This document shows positions 1-7,560 of a stretch of 64,000 bases of DNA, piece after piece. Source of the DNA: Gammaproteobacteria bacterium (lineage in GTDB: Bacteria > Pseudomonadota > Gammaproteobacteria > JAJFKG01); assembly GCA_021773335.1 (NCBI GenBank), contig JAJFKG010000009.1:1-64000 (forward strand). The letters are read 5' to 3'. The notes below the pieces were generated by a model. That model saw nothing but the letters and a program-made list of their open reading frames with translations. It was not told where the DNA came from and ran no database searches. Numbering within the stretch: the first letter of the stretch is position 1; every line of letters begins with the position of its first letter. The position numbers were made by a program, and so were the translations under genes.

Positions 1-156
1 GTTACCCACACCTTGACCACGCTTGCTAGCTTCTCGCACACATAACCACAGGCACAACGACAACTATTTTATTATTATTTTTGAGGGGCAGCATCTCCTA
101 AAATTTATCTTGATGCTGGTCTAGACATTGGGGTCACTTCAAAACATAGGTAAAAC
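1..156. other. left-edge intergenic sequence, no gene seen
   Basis: AT-rich edge sequence downstream of the minus-strand membrane-protein gene. I see no convincing coding frame, RNA gene or terminator hairpin. Confidence 0.4.
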
Positions 157-2454
157 TTACTTAAATTTTTCAGCGAGCTCAAGCAATAATATACGCTTTT
201 TTTCTTGGTCAACGTCCTTCAGAGCTACATCAATTGCATTAAATGGTGAAAAACCTTCAAAGATTATGTCTTCCGCTTTTTCTTTTATATTGCCCACAAG
301 TGCTTCTTTAACCTTATCATCAAGTGGTATTTTGGTTAATTCCATTTCAATTTCAGAAAGCAAACAATCATTGTCCAAATCAAATAAAAGATTTAGACAC
401 ACTAATCCACATAACGCTTGCGCCATCCGCCAACGATCACCATATTTACCCATTTTAAAAGCCCATGACAGTAGCAACCCCTTAATTTTAAGCGCAAATT
501 CCAAATTGTCTCGATTTTTTGCTTCAATCACTAACCTAAATAGTTGACTCGTTAAGTCATAGTGCGCGATTCTAAGCACAGCCTCTTTATCATCGGGGAT
601 ATACGATATAATGTGTACTAACGAATAAGCATTCTTGATCAACGCTTCTCGGTTATCATCTCTACAACTATCAATTGTTGAAATTGCTAAAATTATTGTA
701 GAAACACGAATAATCCAAGAAATAATATCAAACATAGATGTTGATTTTTTTTTGATAGCTAGAAGCAACAACTCTTTTTCAGTTTGACAGAGATTTTCCG
801 ACCATTGCAAAAGATGAGAAATAATCCGCTGAATAGTTGCAACTTCATAAGTTTCCTTTTCTTCCAAAAGAACATTTGTCAACACATTTAGCCAAGAAAT
901 CAATGCTTCATAACTTGTTACAGAATAATAACAACCAAGATTGTAGCTATGTGTTTTTTGTAAAGGGTTGTCTTCTTTTATAGTCAGTAACAACCTTGCG
1001 ATAGAGCATAAGTTTGAATGCACTGTCTTAACCATATAAGATATATCACTCGATGGGCTCCTAATTAGCGCAAACTCAATTTTTGCTAGCTGCTCAACAC
1101 CTATATAAATAACAGGCTGCATATTTTGATGAATAATACCCGCACTAGAGATTAACGAGATTTTTTCTGAAAGTTTATCTACAGATTCAAGCTCGCCTTG
1201 ACTTATTATTCCTATGGCCATTTCACCCATCACACGAATCCCAGACATTAATACATCGACCAGTGCATGAGGAACTATGCTTTCAATAACCTTTGATAAA
1301 TAGGTTATTGCCAAATCCGCATGGTTTTTTGTCGCTGCAACAGTAGAATAATCAATCGAAAAATAGAGAAAAAATAGGTATCTCATCATATCAAAGCCTT
1401 GCAGTATTTGTTGCTCGTCACCACGAGCAACTGCATTTATCGCGTATTTTCTGTAGCCTTCCATCGTTTCAGTGATGAACTTATCTCCAGATAGGCCGGT
1501 ATTAATCAGTGAATTATCTGCAATAAAGGTTTTTCCCTTTGCTTTAATATATTCCTCGTTGATACGAACAATTGTAATCATTGCTACTTCCGAACTTTCA
1601 TAGTCGCCGTGAGAGGCATGATAAGAAGCAAGCAAAAAAGCATGATGAATCGCTTTTTCAGCACCTTGCGTCCATTGTGGGAAACGTGAAAAATATACGA
1701 ATCGGCCTGTATCAATCCTAGAACCTAGCCCAGTGTTTTCAATTTCGTCATTTTCAGATTTTTCTGCTAATAAAGGAGAAACTCTCGTAGCTACTTTTGC
1801 CCAAGCATTAAGTTCGTTTTTTGTACTTTCAAGAATTAACTTAAGTTGCTCTGTTGGACTAATTAGTTTTAAAGCTCGATTAAATGCTGCAAGGAGAAAA
1901 AAAACAATAATAAAAATGCCCCAAAGCACACTGATAATAGAAATACCAATTAAATCGTTAGTGCCAATAATCGAAAAAAACCCAATCAACAATGATAAAA
2001 TAAAAACTAATAAAAAATATGCTAACAATTTTTTGTCTGAGCTTAACTTTCTAAATAGACCATAAGGCATTCGTTCAACATTTACTTGCATAGCAAACAT
2101 GATGAAGGAAAAAGCAATAACAGAAACTGTGACTAAAGCCGCGCCTAGCGTAATAAACAGCGTATGTAATTCACCGAGGCGGTTATCTACCGAAAAATAC
2201 CGTTCGATGCCTGTATTAAATTTCAACACCCAAAACCAGCTTGTAGCAAACAGAACGAAAACGATTAAACCAAATAATTTCGTACGGAATTTAAGTATTC
2301 CTCTCGATAACCCATTACCTAACATATAGTATTTTTGCCAAAAAATAGGGCTAACTGCTCTAACAGATTCTCTAGTTCTAGCAAAACGTGCTTTCAAGTT
2401 CATTTTAAGACAACTTCTTACTATGTTAACCACTCTATTTATGTGTATCGACAT
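157..2454 (-). CDS. large inner-membrane protein, possibly DUF2254-like
   Basis: Function not recognised. The protein has about 750-774 residues. After a basic N-terminal stretch come four hydrophobic segments (roughly residues 50-70, 85-110, 130-150 and 155-180 of the longest form), followed by about 560 mostly helical, soluble residues. The layout recalls DUF2254-type membrane proteins, but this is only an impression of topology. Three in-frame ATG codons compete: 2481, which overlaps the stop of the upstream cupin gene; 2454; and 2403, where residues MNLKARF begin. I list 2454 as a compromise; none has a strong ribosome binding site. The gene is clearly AT-richer than the tol-ruv block to its right and lies next to broken tRNA genes, which suggests acquisition by transfer. 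It probably shares a transcript with the cupin gene. Confidence 0.6.
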   Translation of the reverse strand: MSIHINRVVNIVRSCLKMNLKARFARTRESVRAVSPIFWQKYYMLGNGLSRGILKFRTKLFGLIVFVLFATSWFWVLKFNTGIERYFSVDNRLGELHTLFITLGAALVTVSVIAFSFIMFAMQVNVERMPYGLFRKLSSDKKLLAYFLLVFILSLLIGFFSIIGTNDLIGISIISVLWGIFIIVFFLLAAFNRALKLISPTEQLKLILESTKNELNAWAKVATRVSPLLAEKSENDEIENTGLGSRIDTGRFVYFSRFPQWTQGAEKAIHHAFLLASYHASHGDYESSEVAMITIVRINEEYIKAKGKTFIADNSLINTGLSGDKFITETMEGYRKYAINAVARGDEQQILQGFDMMRYLFFLYFSIDYSTVAATKNHADLAITYLSKVIESIVPHALVDVLMSGIRVMGEMAIGIISQGELESVDKLSEKISLISSAGIIHQNMQPVIYIGVEQLAKIEFALIRSPSSDISYMVKTVHSNLCSIARLLLTIKEDNPLQKTHSYNLGCYYSVTSYEALISWLNVLTNVLLEEKETYEVATIQRIISHLLQWSENLCQTEKELLLLAIKKKSTSMFDIISWIIRVSTIILAISTIDSCRDDNREALIKNAYSLVHIISYIPDDKEAVLRIAHYDLTSQLFRLVIEAKNRDNLEFALKIKGLLLSWAFKMGKYGDRWRMAQALCGLVCLNLLFDLDNDCLLSEIEMELTKIPLDDKVKEALVGNIKEKAEDIIFEGFSPFNAIDVALKDVDQEKKRILLLELAEKFK

Positions 2455-2464
2455 GCAACGCCAA

Positions 2465-2773
2465 TCAAACACACACTTCATCAGGACTTGTCCAGCTTAC
2501 TCGATGTTTTTTGTGAGTTTCGATAAAAAGATAATCACCAGGACTTAGATGAGACTCTTGCTCATCCTCAAATACTAGAGTTGCCTGTCCTTTAAGCAAA
2601 AGGACCCATTCGTCTTGCCCTTGGTCATACCATTCATCTTTTGGCGTTGTTTGGCCCGCGGTGACAATACGCTCTAGCTGAATACGCTCGTTCTCAAACA
2701 ATGTTTCAATAACTTCACCAGCTAATGGTTTATCCGGTAAATTGTCAAAAATATTATTCAATCTAATTGTCAT
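2465..2773 (-). CDS. small single-domain cupin protein
   Basis: A 102-103-residue protein that folds as one cupin barrel. The central Trp-Val-Leu-Leu-Leu-Lys-Gly-Gln-Ala segment, the later Leu-Ser-Pro-Gly-Asp-Tyr-Leu-Phe-Ile stretch and the His-Lys-Lys-His pair near residue 90 fit the two cupin motifs. The substrate cannot be told. The start is ATG-ATG; the second ATG (2773) is the better one because GAGG sits at proper spacing before it and is too close to the first (2776). The 3' end overlaps the longest reading of the following membrane-protein gene, so the two are likely co-transcribed and perhaps translationally coupled. Confidence 0.8.
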   Translation of the reverse strand: MTIRLNNIFDNLPDKPLAGEVIETLFENERIQLERIVTAGQTTPKDEWYDQGQDEWVLLLKGQATLVFEDEQESHLSPGDYLFIETHKKHRVSWTSPDEVCV

Positions 2774-2878
2774 CATGGTCCTCGCTTACTCACGCAGTCA
2801 GTTCACGTGCTTGCTGACTGCATTTTACGCCATCATATTCAATACACTAAAAAACTAACAAGGTAACTTGCTTATTAC

Positions 2879-3340
2879 TCAATCAGTGATTCCATAGGCT
2901 GGCACAATCTGCTCAAATTCAATTCGTTTAGTCCTCTTTACGTCTTTTATCGGGTTGAACCAAATAGCTACATAGACTGCCTCAGCAAACCACGGTATGC
3001 CACTTAAATACCGTTGCCTAGCCAAGAGAAACTATAAATTAGCCCTAGTCTTTAACCATGCATAATCAGCCAATAGGATAAGCTGGCCTTGTCGCTCTTG
3101 AGGTTTGGCAAAACTGAGCGATTGGTGGGTGTTACCAGCAACTTCCATAAGAATATCCGGCAGACGCCAATGCAAGTACCGTTTGGATAACCCAAGCCTA
3201 TTCACAAATTGCACTTTGATAAAGTACGCTGACATATCTTTTATATTATCCATAACATCCCACTTCCATTTAAAAAGTAAACTTGCAAGACGAGTTTGAT
3301 TTAAGGTCAATTCAATCAAAGATACCTCGTGTAGCTTCAC
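2879..3340 (-). pseudogene. unknown gene interrupted by an in-frame amber codon
   Basis: The first 102 codons (from ATG at 3340) read as a plausible protein and end in TAG at 3034-3032. The same frame then continues without interruption for 50 more sensible codons, with a hydrophobic/aromatic stretch around Gly-Ile-Pro-Trp-Phe-Ala-Glu-Ala-Val and a Lys/Arg-rich stretch, to a TGA at 2881-2879. This looks like one gene of about 152 codons broken by a single nonsense mutation. I do not recognise the family. The 5' end overlaps the SDR gene's 3' end by 29 bases. A working short gene ending at 3032 is the alternative. Confidence 0.5.
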
Positions 3341-4109
3341 CGTTCTTGTGTATGTGATTACAAGAAGCCTGGCACGTTGGATAAATCACCATTTCCGCAA
3401 CATCAACATGTAGCGGACGTGTGGCACAATACACCATGGCATCAGCAATATCATCCGCAGTTAAAGCGTTAAAGTCAGCGTAAAACGCATCAGAGCGTTG
3501 TTGGTCTTGCCAACGCACCGCACTAAACTCGGTCTGGGTGGAGCCAGGATCTATCTCTGTCACTCTTATCGCTGTACCGAGCAAATCGAGTCGTAACGAC
3601 TTACTAATCGCTTTTACGGCATGTTTTGTCGCACAATAAACATTACCTGTCGGATAATATTCGTGGCCCGCCGTAGAACCCACGTTGATTATGTGGCCTG
3701 AATTTTGAGCAAGCATATGTGGCAAAGCCTCTCTAGTGATATAGAGCAAACCCCGAAAATTTGTATCAATCATCGTATCCCAATGTTCAGAATCACCCTC
3801 TTGAATAAGCGTGCTTTCTAAGGCCACCCCCGCATTATTAATCAGGATATCAATAGATCTGCCCGCGTCAATAATGGACTGTATCACCGTAGCCACTTGT
3901 GTTTTATCTTGAACATCAAGTTGAACTGGACAAGCCTCTACTGAATATTTTTCTTTTAACGCTTTCGCTAATGCCTCAATACGCTCCAAGCGTCTCGCTG
4001 TTAATATGAGATTAGCGCCCTGCTCAGCAAAGTGGTAGGCAGCTGCTTTCCCCATACCGCTCGAAGCACCTGTAATAAAAACCCACTGACGACTAATATC
4101 TAGTGACAT
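3312..4109 (-). CDS. short-chain dehydrogenase/reductase, YdfG-like
   Basis: A classical SDR of 265 residues. It uses NAD(P)H to oxidise or reduce an alcohol/carbonyl substrate in the cytoplasm. The cofactor loop Thr-Gly-Ala-Ser-Ser-Gly-Met-Gly is at residues 13-20, Asn-Asn-Ala-Gly at 91-94, the catalytic Ser at 145 and Tyr158-x-x-x-Lys162. Overall it resembles the YdfG group (3-hydroxy acid or serine dehydrogenases), but the substrate is not proven. ATG 4109 is chosen because GAGG lies five bases upstream; a 22-residue longer reading has no such support. It is flanked by a broken gene and tRNA remnants, so it belongs to the accessory left end. Confidence 0.9.
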   Translation of the reverse strand: MSLDISRQWVFITGASSGMGKAAAYHFAEQGANLILTARRLERIEALAKALKEKYSVEACPVQLDVQDKTQVATVIQSIIDAGRSIDILINNAGVALESTLIQEGDSEHWDTMIDTNFRGLLYITREALPHMLAQNSGHIINVGSTAGHEYYPTGNVYCATKHAVKAISKSLRLDLLGTAIRVTEIDPGSTQTEFSAVRWQDQQRSDAFYADFNALTADDIADAMVYCATRPLHVDVAEMVIYPTCQASCNHIHKNGEATRGIFD

Positions 4110-4323
4110 AACAACCTCACAACATTCAATTATTGATAAAACAGTATCAAAGAATAGAAAGACAGACCACCCCAAAACACGGGCCCCTCACGGGCACTTC
4201 CGGGGCTAACGGCAGCTAGCATCAGCAAACGAGCCTATTTTTGCCTTCGCCTATAACCACTTAACTAATTTGATATAGTAGCTTGCTAGTGTTTGCTGAG
4301 GTTTGCCTAATAATTTGGCAGTT

Positions 4324-4376
4324 TGGCGGAGAGGGAGAGATTTGAACCCTCGATGGATTACCCTCACAAAAACACG
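4324..4376 (-). tRNA. orphan 3' half of a tRNA-Ser (fragment)
   Basis: Read on the minus strand, this 53-base stretch has a long variable arm (GTGAGGGTAATCCATC), a T arm with the loop TTCAAAT, an acceptor 3' strand ending CTCTCC, a G discriminator and an encoded CCA. That is the 3' half of a class II serine tRNA. The expected 5' half (acceptor strand, D arm, anticodon arm) is missing upstream, so it cannot be functional. Such 3' tRNA ends are what tRNA-targeting integrases leave at the far end of an inserted element. Confidence 0.7.
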
Positions 4377-4523
4377 TTGGCTCGGCTCTTCCCTACACGC
4401 CAACAAATAGAATTTTAATCGTTGCTCGGATGCCATAATACTTTACCATATAATAGACATCAGCCCCACAATAGTATACAAAAATTTCTTAGCTAACTTG
4501 TTGATTTAAAATAATTTTATGAG

Positions 4524-4599
4524 TGGTGGGTCGTATAGGGCTCGAACCTATGACCAATAGATTAAAAGTCTACTGCTCTACCAACTGAGCTAACGACCC
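4524..4599 (-). tRNA. tRNA-Lys (TTT)
   Basis: Complete 76-base tRNA with acceptor stem GGGTCGT/ACGACCC, standard D arm (TAGCTCAGTTGGTAGAGC), anticodon loop CTTTTAA giving anticodon TTT, T loop TTCGAGC and encoded CCA. All stems pair. A promoter lies about 36 bases upstream. Confidence 0.95.
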
Positions 4600-4635
4600 A
4601 CAAATTGTAAACAGGCGGCTTACATTTTCCTCGGC

Positions 4636-4665
4636 AGTATACAAACATTTTCGGCGATTTATCAA
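4636..4665 (-). promoter_or_regulatory. promoter of tRNA-Lys
   Basis: On the minus strand, a -35 like TTGATA (4665-4660) and a -10 TATACT (4641-4636) are separated by 18 bases. It sits upstream of tRNA-Lys and just downstream of the truncated tRNA-Lys copy. Confidence 0.5.
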
Positions 4666-4719
4666 GGTGCCTGTAACCCCTTAATAAACCGAGGTCTTTT
4701 TAACTTTTAACTCAATGGA

Positions 4720-4765
4720 ACATTGAATTAAAAGTCCACTGCTCTACCAACTGAGCTAACGGCCC
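4720..4765 (-). tRNA. truncated tRNA-Lys: 5' half only (fragment)
   Basis: The minus strand starts GGGCCGTTAGCTCAGTTGG and runs through the D arm and the anticodon loop CTTTTAA. It then diverges from any tRNA after about 45 bases, so the variable loop, T arm and acceptor 3' strand are absent. The end of the match forms an inverted repeat with the sequence just beyond it (TCAATG ... CATTGA, 4712-4726). It is a dead second tRNA-Lys about 120 bases from the intact one. Confidence 0.75.
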
Positions 4766-4912
4766 CCTAGGCAAGAGTTGCGCATGATATCGAGTTTGGC
4801 GGCCAATGACAAGCCTGCTGTGATAGGTGACTTTAAAGCGTATTTAAGGCAGCTTCTCGGCATTTTATTGAACATCCCCAGGCATTTTTGGTATTTTTTT
4901 TAACAGTTATTA

Positions 4913-5557
4913 TCACTTTCCGGGGACATCACCCCAAAGGTATTTGTGTAATTGGATTTGCAGACGCACAGGTAAATGATCCGTTAAAATCCAATCCGCA
5001 AGCGTCTGAGCCTGCAACTCATGATGGCTAGGAGAAAATAAGATCTCACACTTATTAGCCAGCTGGCGCGTCGTTAACAGTTCGCTTGCCCATTCATAAT
5101 CAGTGCGATCACAAATAACGAATTTGATTTGATCGTGCGACGTCAAATAGTCAAGATTATCCAAGCGATTTTTATCTGCTTCGCGCGAGCCCGGGGTTTT
5201 GATATCCAGCACCTTACTGACACGCTGATCGACTTCAGCCACATCGATTGCGCCACTGGTTTCGAGTGAAACTTCGTAATCTGCATCACATAATTGTGTC
5301 AATAAGTCCAAACATGGTTTTTGCGCTAAGGGTTCCCCCCCGGTGACAGTCACATAACGCGGCGTATAGGTAGCAACTTTGTTTAGAATATCGCTTAGCG
5401 TCCACCATTGCCCACCTTTGAATGCATACTCGGTATCACAATACTGACAGCGCAAGGGACAGCCGGTGAGGCGCACAAAAACGGTAGGCAAGCCTACGGT
5501 TTTGGCTTCGCCTTGGAGTGAGTAAAAGATTTCAGTGACCCGGAGTCGTTGTTGCAT
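4913..5557 (-). CDS. queE: 7-carboxy-7-deazaguanine synthase QueE
   Basis: Radical-SAM enzyme that contracts 6-carboxy-5,6,7,8-tetrahydropterin to 7-carboxy-7-deazaguanine in queuosine biosynthesis. The chosen form has 214 residues. The N-terminal Phe-Tyr-Ser-Leu-Gln-Gly-Glu motif is followed by Cys33-x3-Cys37-x2-Cys40, the short-spacing cluster motif, and a Thr-Gly-Gly-Glu-Pro SAM loop. ATG 5557 is used because the family starts just before the Tyr-Ser-Leu-Gln motif. A longer frame to 5644 would translate a hairpin and a palindromic repeat. It is the last gene of the tol block. Together with tgt and queA elsewhere in the window it shows that the cell makes queuosine. Confidence 0.93.
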   Translation of the reverse strand: MQQRLRVTEIFYSLQGEAKTVGLPTVFVRLTGCPLRCQYCDTEYAFKGGQWWTLSDILNKVATYTPRYVTVTGGEPLAQKPCLDLLTQLCDADYEVSLETSGAIDVAEVDQRVSKVLDIKTPGSREADKNRLDNLDYLTSHDQIKFVICDRTDYEWASELLTTRQLANKCEILFSPSHHELQAQTLADWILTDHLPVRLQIQLHKYLWGDVPGK

Positions 5558-5578
5558 TTGAAATACCGATATAAGCAG

Positions 5579-5600
5579 AACGGACGCTGGAGCGTCCGTT
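5579..5600. repeat. perfect 10-bp hairpin upstream of queE
   Basis: AACGGACGCT and AGCGTCCGTT are exact inverted copies separated by two bases, 22 bases upstream of the queE start. There is no U-run after it on the minus strand, so it is not an ordinary terminator. It may affect queE expression or be a repeat remnant. Confidence 0.6.
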
Positions 5601-5615
5601 CTTATTAAGCCATGT

Positions 5616-5681
5616 GTAGCCTTGATGAGCAACACAATATACAAACCTTGATGCGCACACCAGCGTGCTTATCAAGGCTAC
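5616..5681. repeat. palindromic repeat, family A (two units)
   Basis: Contains one arm starting GTAGCCTTGATGAGC (5616) and a complete unit CCTTGATGCGC ... GTGCTTATCAAGGCTAC (5646-5681). The same core occurs near 15073, 15193, 27868, 27926, 45624 and 45681. It is a REP-like intergenic element between cpoB and queE. Confidence 0.8.
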
Positions 5682-5715
5682 AATTGTTAAGGCCCCACCC
5701 CCACAGAGGTGGAAA

Positions 5716-6765
5716 CTAATTTCCTGAGCGCTTGATTTGTTGCAAACGTGCAGTAGCTAACTGCGCCGACGTTGTATTTGGGTACGTCGCAATTACTTTA
5801 TTCAATTCAGCACGTGCCTGCGTCCAGTCCTTTTGGTCAAAATAAATATACCCCACCTTGAGCATCGCATCAGACGTTTTTGGGCTACCGGGATACTGTT
5901 TTACAACAGTTGCAAACTCTCCCAATGCTTTATCATTCAAACCTTGAATCAAATACAATTCCCCCAACCAATAATGCGCATTCGGCGTATACTGACTATT
6001 CGGATATTGACTTAAAAACGCCTGCATACTCGCAACCGCATTACTATACTGGCGCTGATTAATCAATTGATAGGCTTGGTGATAGGCTGCACGTTCTTTG
6101 TTAGCATTAGCCGTTTGTATCGTCGCACTCGACTTACTCGCGCTAGCAGTGTTCACTGCAGGTGACGCGGCAGCAGCTTTATTTGCTGTAGGCGGGGTAG
6201 CTTGCACGGTTACCTGCTGTGTCGGTGAAGATTGTGAATGCGTCGCCGGCACTGGCGCCGTTGGCGTAGTATTATTAGCAACTCGATTAGCCGCACCCGC
6301 ATTAGCTATGCTGGCGTTAACATCCAACGCAGCAAAAGTTTGTGATTGCTGCTGCAGTGCCTGTGCGTCTTGTTGCATACTACTTACTGCTTGTTGACTT
6401 GCCACACCACCATTAGCACCTAATTTTGCCAACCGTTGATCTAAATCCTTATACAAACTCAGCTGGCGTTGTTGCATCATCGCAATATCATGCTGCTGGA
6501 CTTCTTGGCGTCCACGTAAGTCTTGAATCTCTTTTTGCAAAAATTGGAGCTTGGCTAACAAACTCATTTGGTTACGTCGCATTTGTGCCATCGCTGAGGG
6601 ACCTGGAGCCCCTGCCGCAACCATCTGCTGCGAGCTGGTTGTCGGCGAGAGATTCACGATTGGTGCATCAGCCCGTGCTGGCGTTGACATCAAGGTTGAC
6701 ACTGTCGTTGCCATCCCAATAGCTAGAGTCATCGCAAAAAATGTCTGATTACGTGGAGTCTTCAT
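5716..6765 (-). CDS. cpoB: Tol-Pal coordination protein CpoB (YbgF)
   Basis: Periplasmic protein that links Tol-Pal-driven outer-membrane constriction to peptidoglycan synthesis. It has 349 residues: a signal peptide of about 33 residues ending Ala-Arg-Ala-Asp-Ala, a Gln-rich coiled coil (about 60-130, the trimerisation region), a low-complexity Ala/Thr/Ser linker (about 135-220) and a C-terminal TPR domain of three repeats (about 225-345). Its start codon overlaps the pal stop as TAATG, which indicates translational coupling. The linker is longer than in E. coli. Confidence 0.93.
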   Translation of the reverse strand: MKTPRNQTFFAMTLAIGMATTVSTLMSTPARADAPIVNLSPTTSSQQMVAAGAPGPSAMAQMRRNQMSLLAKLQFLQKEIQDLRGRQEVQQHDIAMMQQRQLSLYKDLDQRLAKLGANGGVASQQAVSSMQQDAQALQQQSQTFAALDVNASIANAGAANRVANNTTPTAPVPATHSQSSPTQQVTVQATPPTANKAAAASPAVNTASASKSSATIQTANANKERAAYHQAYQLINQRQYSNAVASMQAFLSQYPNSQYTPNAHYWLGELYLIQGLNDKALGEFATVVKQYPGSPKTSDAMLKVGYIYFDQKDWTQARAELNKVIATYPNTTSAQLATARLQQIKRSGN

Positions 6766-7286
6766 TAGTGGTTCCTGTAGGCTAATTCAACACGGCGATT
6801 CTTAGCATAGGCCGTTTCACTATGGCCTAAAACTGCGGGTTTTTCCGCACCATAACTCACTTTTTTGATTTGATTTTTGCGCGCACCATTCATCAATAAG
6901 ATTTGCTCAACGCTATTATCGCGTCGTTCACCTAAACCAACATTATATTCGCGGCTACCGCGTTCATCCGTATTTCCTTCGAGGACAATGTGCGCATTAG
7001 GATTAGCGGCGAGATAGCGTGCTTGTGCTTCAACCGCAGGCATGTCTTTTTGATCGACAATGGAACTATCAAAAGCAAAGTAATAAGTGCGGTCGTTGAG
7101 AAGCTTGCGTTGTTGTGAGCTTAACTTGTCGACGCCTTTAAATCCGGCTAATTGCCCTGCTCCGCTGCTGTGTGCACCATTGCCATTGGCACTGCCAGCT
7201 TGGCCAAGCTTGCTTGATGTGCTAGAGCAGCCGGCAAGGCCTAGTGCTGCAACTAAAACTGTTGTGTAGATTAATTTCTTTTTCAT
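6765..7286 (-). CDS. pal: peptidoglycan-associated lipoprotein Pal
   Basis: Outer-membrane lipoprotein that binds peptidoglycan and TolB. It has 173 residues. The lipobox Leu-Ala-Gly-Cys puts the lipidated cysteine at residue 20, followed by a Ser/Gly-rich tether and an OmpA-like domain (about 65-170). The peptidoglycan-binding Thr-Asp-Glu-Arg-Gly-Ser is at 106-111 and Asn-Arg-Arg-Val-Glu near the C-terminus. It lies between tolB and cpoB, but a 274-base gap filled with repeats separates it from tolB, where the genes are normally closely spaced. Confidence 0.97.
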   Translation of the reverse strand: MKKKLIYTTVLVAALGLAGCSSTSSKLGQAGSANGNGAHSSGAGQLAGFKGVDKLSSQQRKLLNDRTYYFAFDSSIVDQKDMPAVEAQARYLAANPNAHIVLEGNTDERGSREYNVGLGERRDNSVEQILLMNGARKNQIKKVSYGAEKPAVLGHSETAYAKNRRVELAYRNH

Positions 7287-7344
7287 CGTAATACTCCTCC
7301 AAGTGTTTTTTAAAAAATTTTAGTACATTAAAGCACTTTGCATT

Positions 7345-7440
7345 GCCCACAAGGGCGATATCCTATCGCCCTGATCGGTACGCCACCTTCGGTGGCGGTT
7401 TGTATGCCTCTGGATTCCGTGTCAAGCACGGAATGACGTG
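7345..7440. repeat. mosaic palindromic repeat between tolB and pal
   Basis: Three adjoining palindromes: AGGGCGATA-tcc-TATCGCCCT (7352-7372), CGCCACC-ttc-GGTGGCG (7381-7397) and the TTCCGTG-tcaag-CACGGAA type (7414-7433) with its usual flanks GCCTCTGGA and TGACG. The same modules recur near 28006-28194, 54127-54232 and 60739. An 84-codon frame through the region (7328-7582, minus) overlaps the end of tolB. I read it as repeat-derived, not as a gene. Confidence 0.75.
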
Positions 7441-7560
7441 GTATATTAGTTTTTCCAAAGTCACTGCAATACTTATCTATCTCCGTCAATAAGCGTCTTT
7501 TATGAGCCTCGCTCCGACCTGTCAAATCGAAACTACTATACGCTTCGAGTGGCAAAGTTT

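Noticed and set aside
4251-4436. 61-codon minus-strand frame
   Set aside because: It runs straight through the tRNA-Ser 3' fragment, so the protein reading is accidental.
6098-6397. Hydrophobic plus-strand frame opposite cpoB
   Set aside because: A shadow of the Ala/Thr-rich linker of cpoB on the other strand; the cpoB frame is strongly supported by family and operon.
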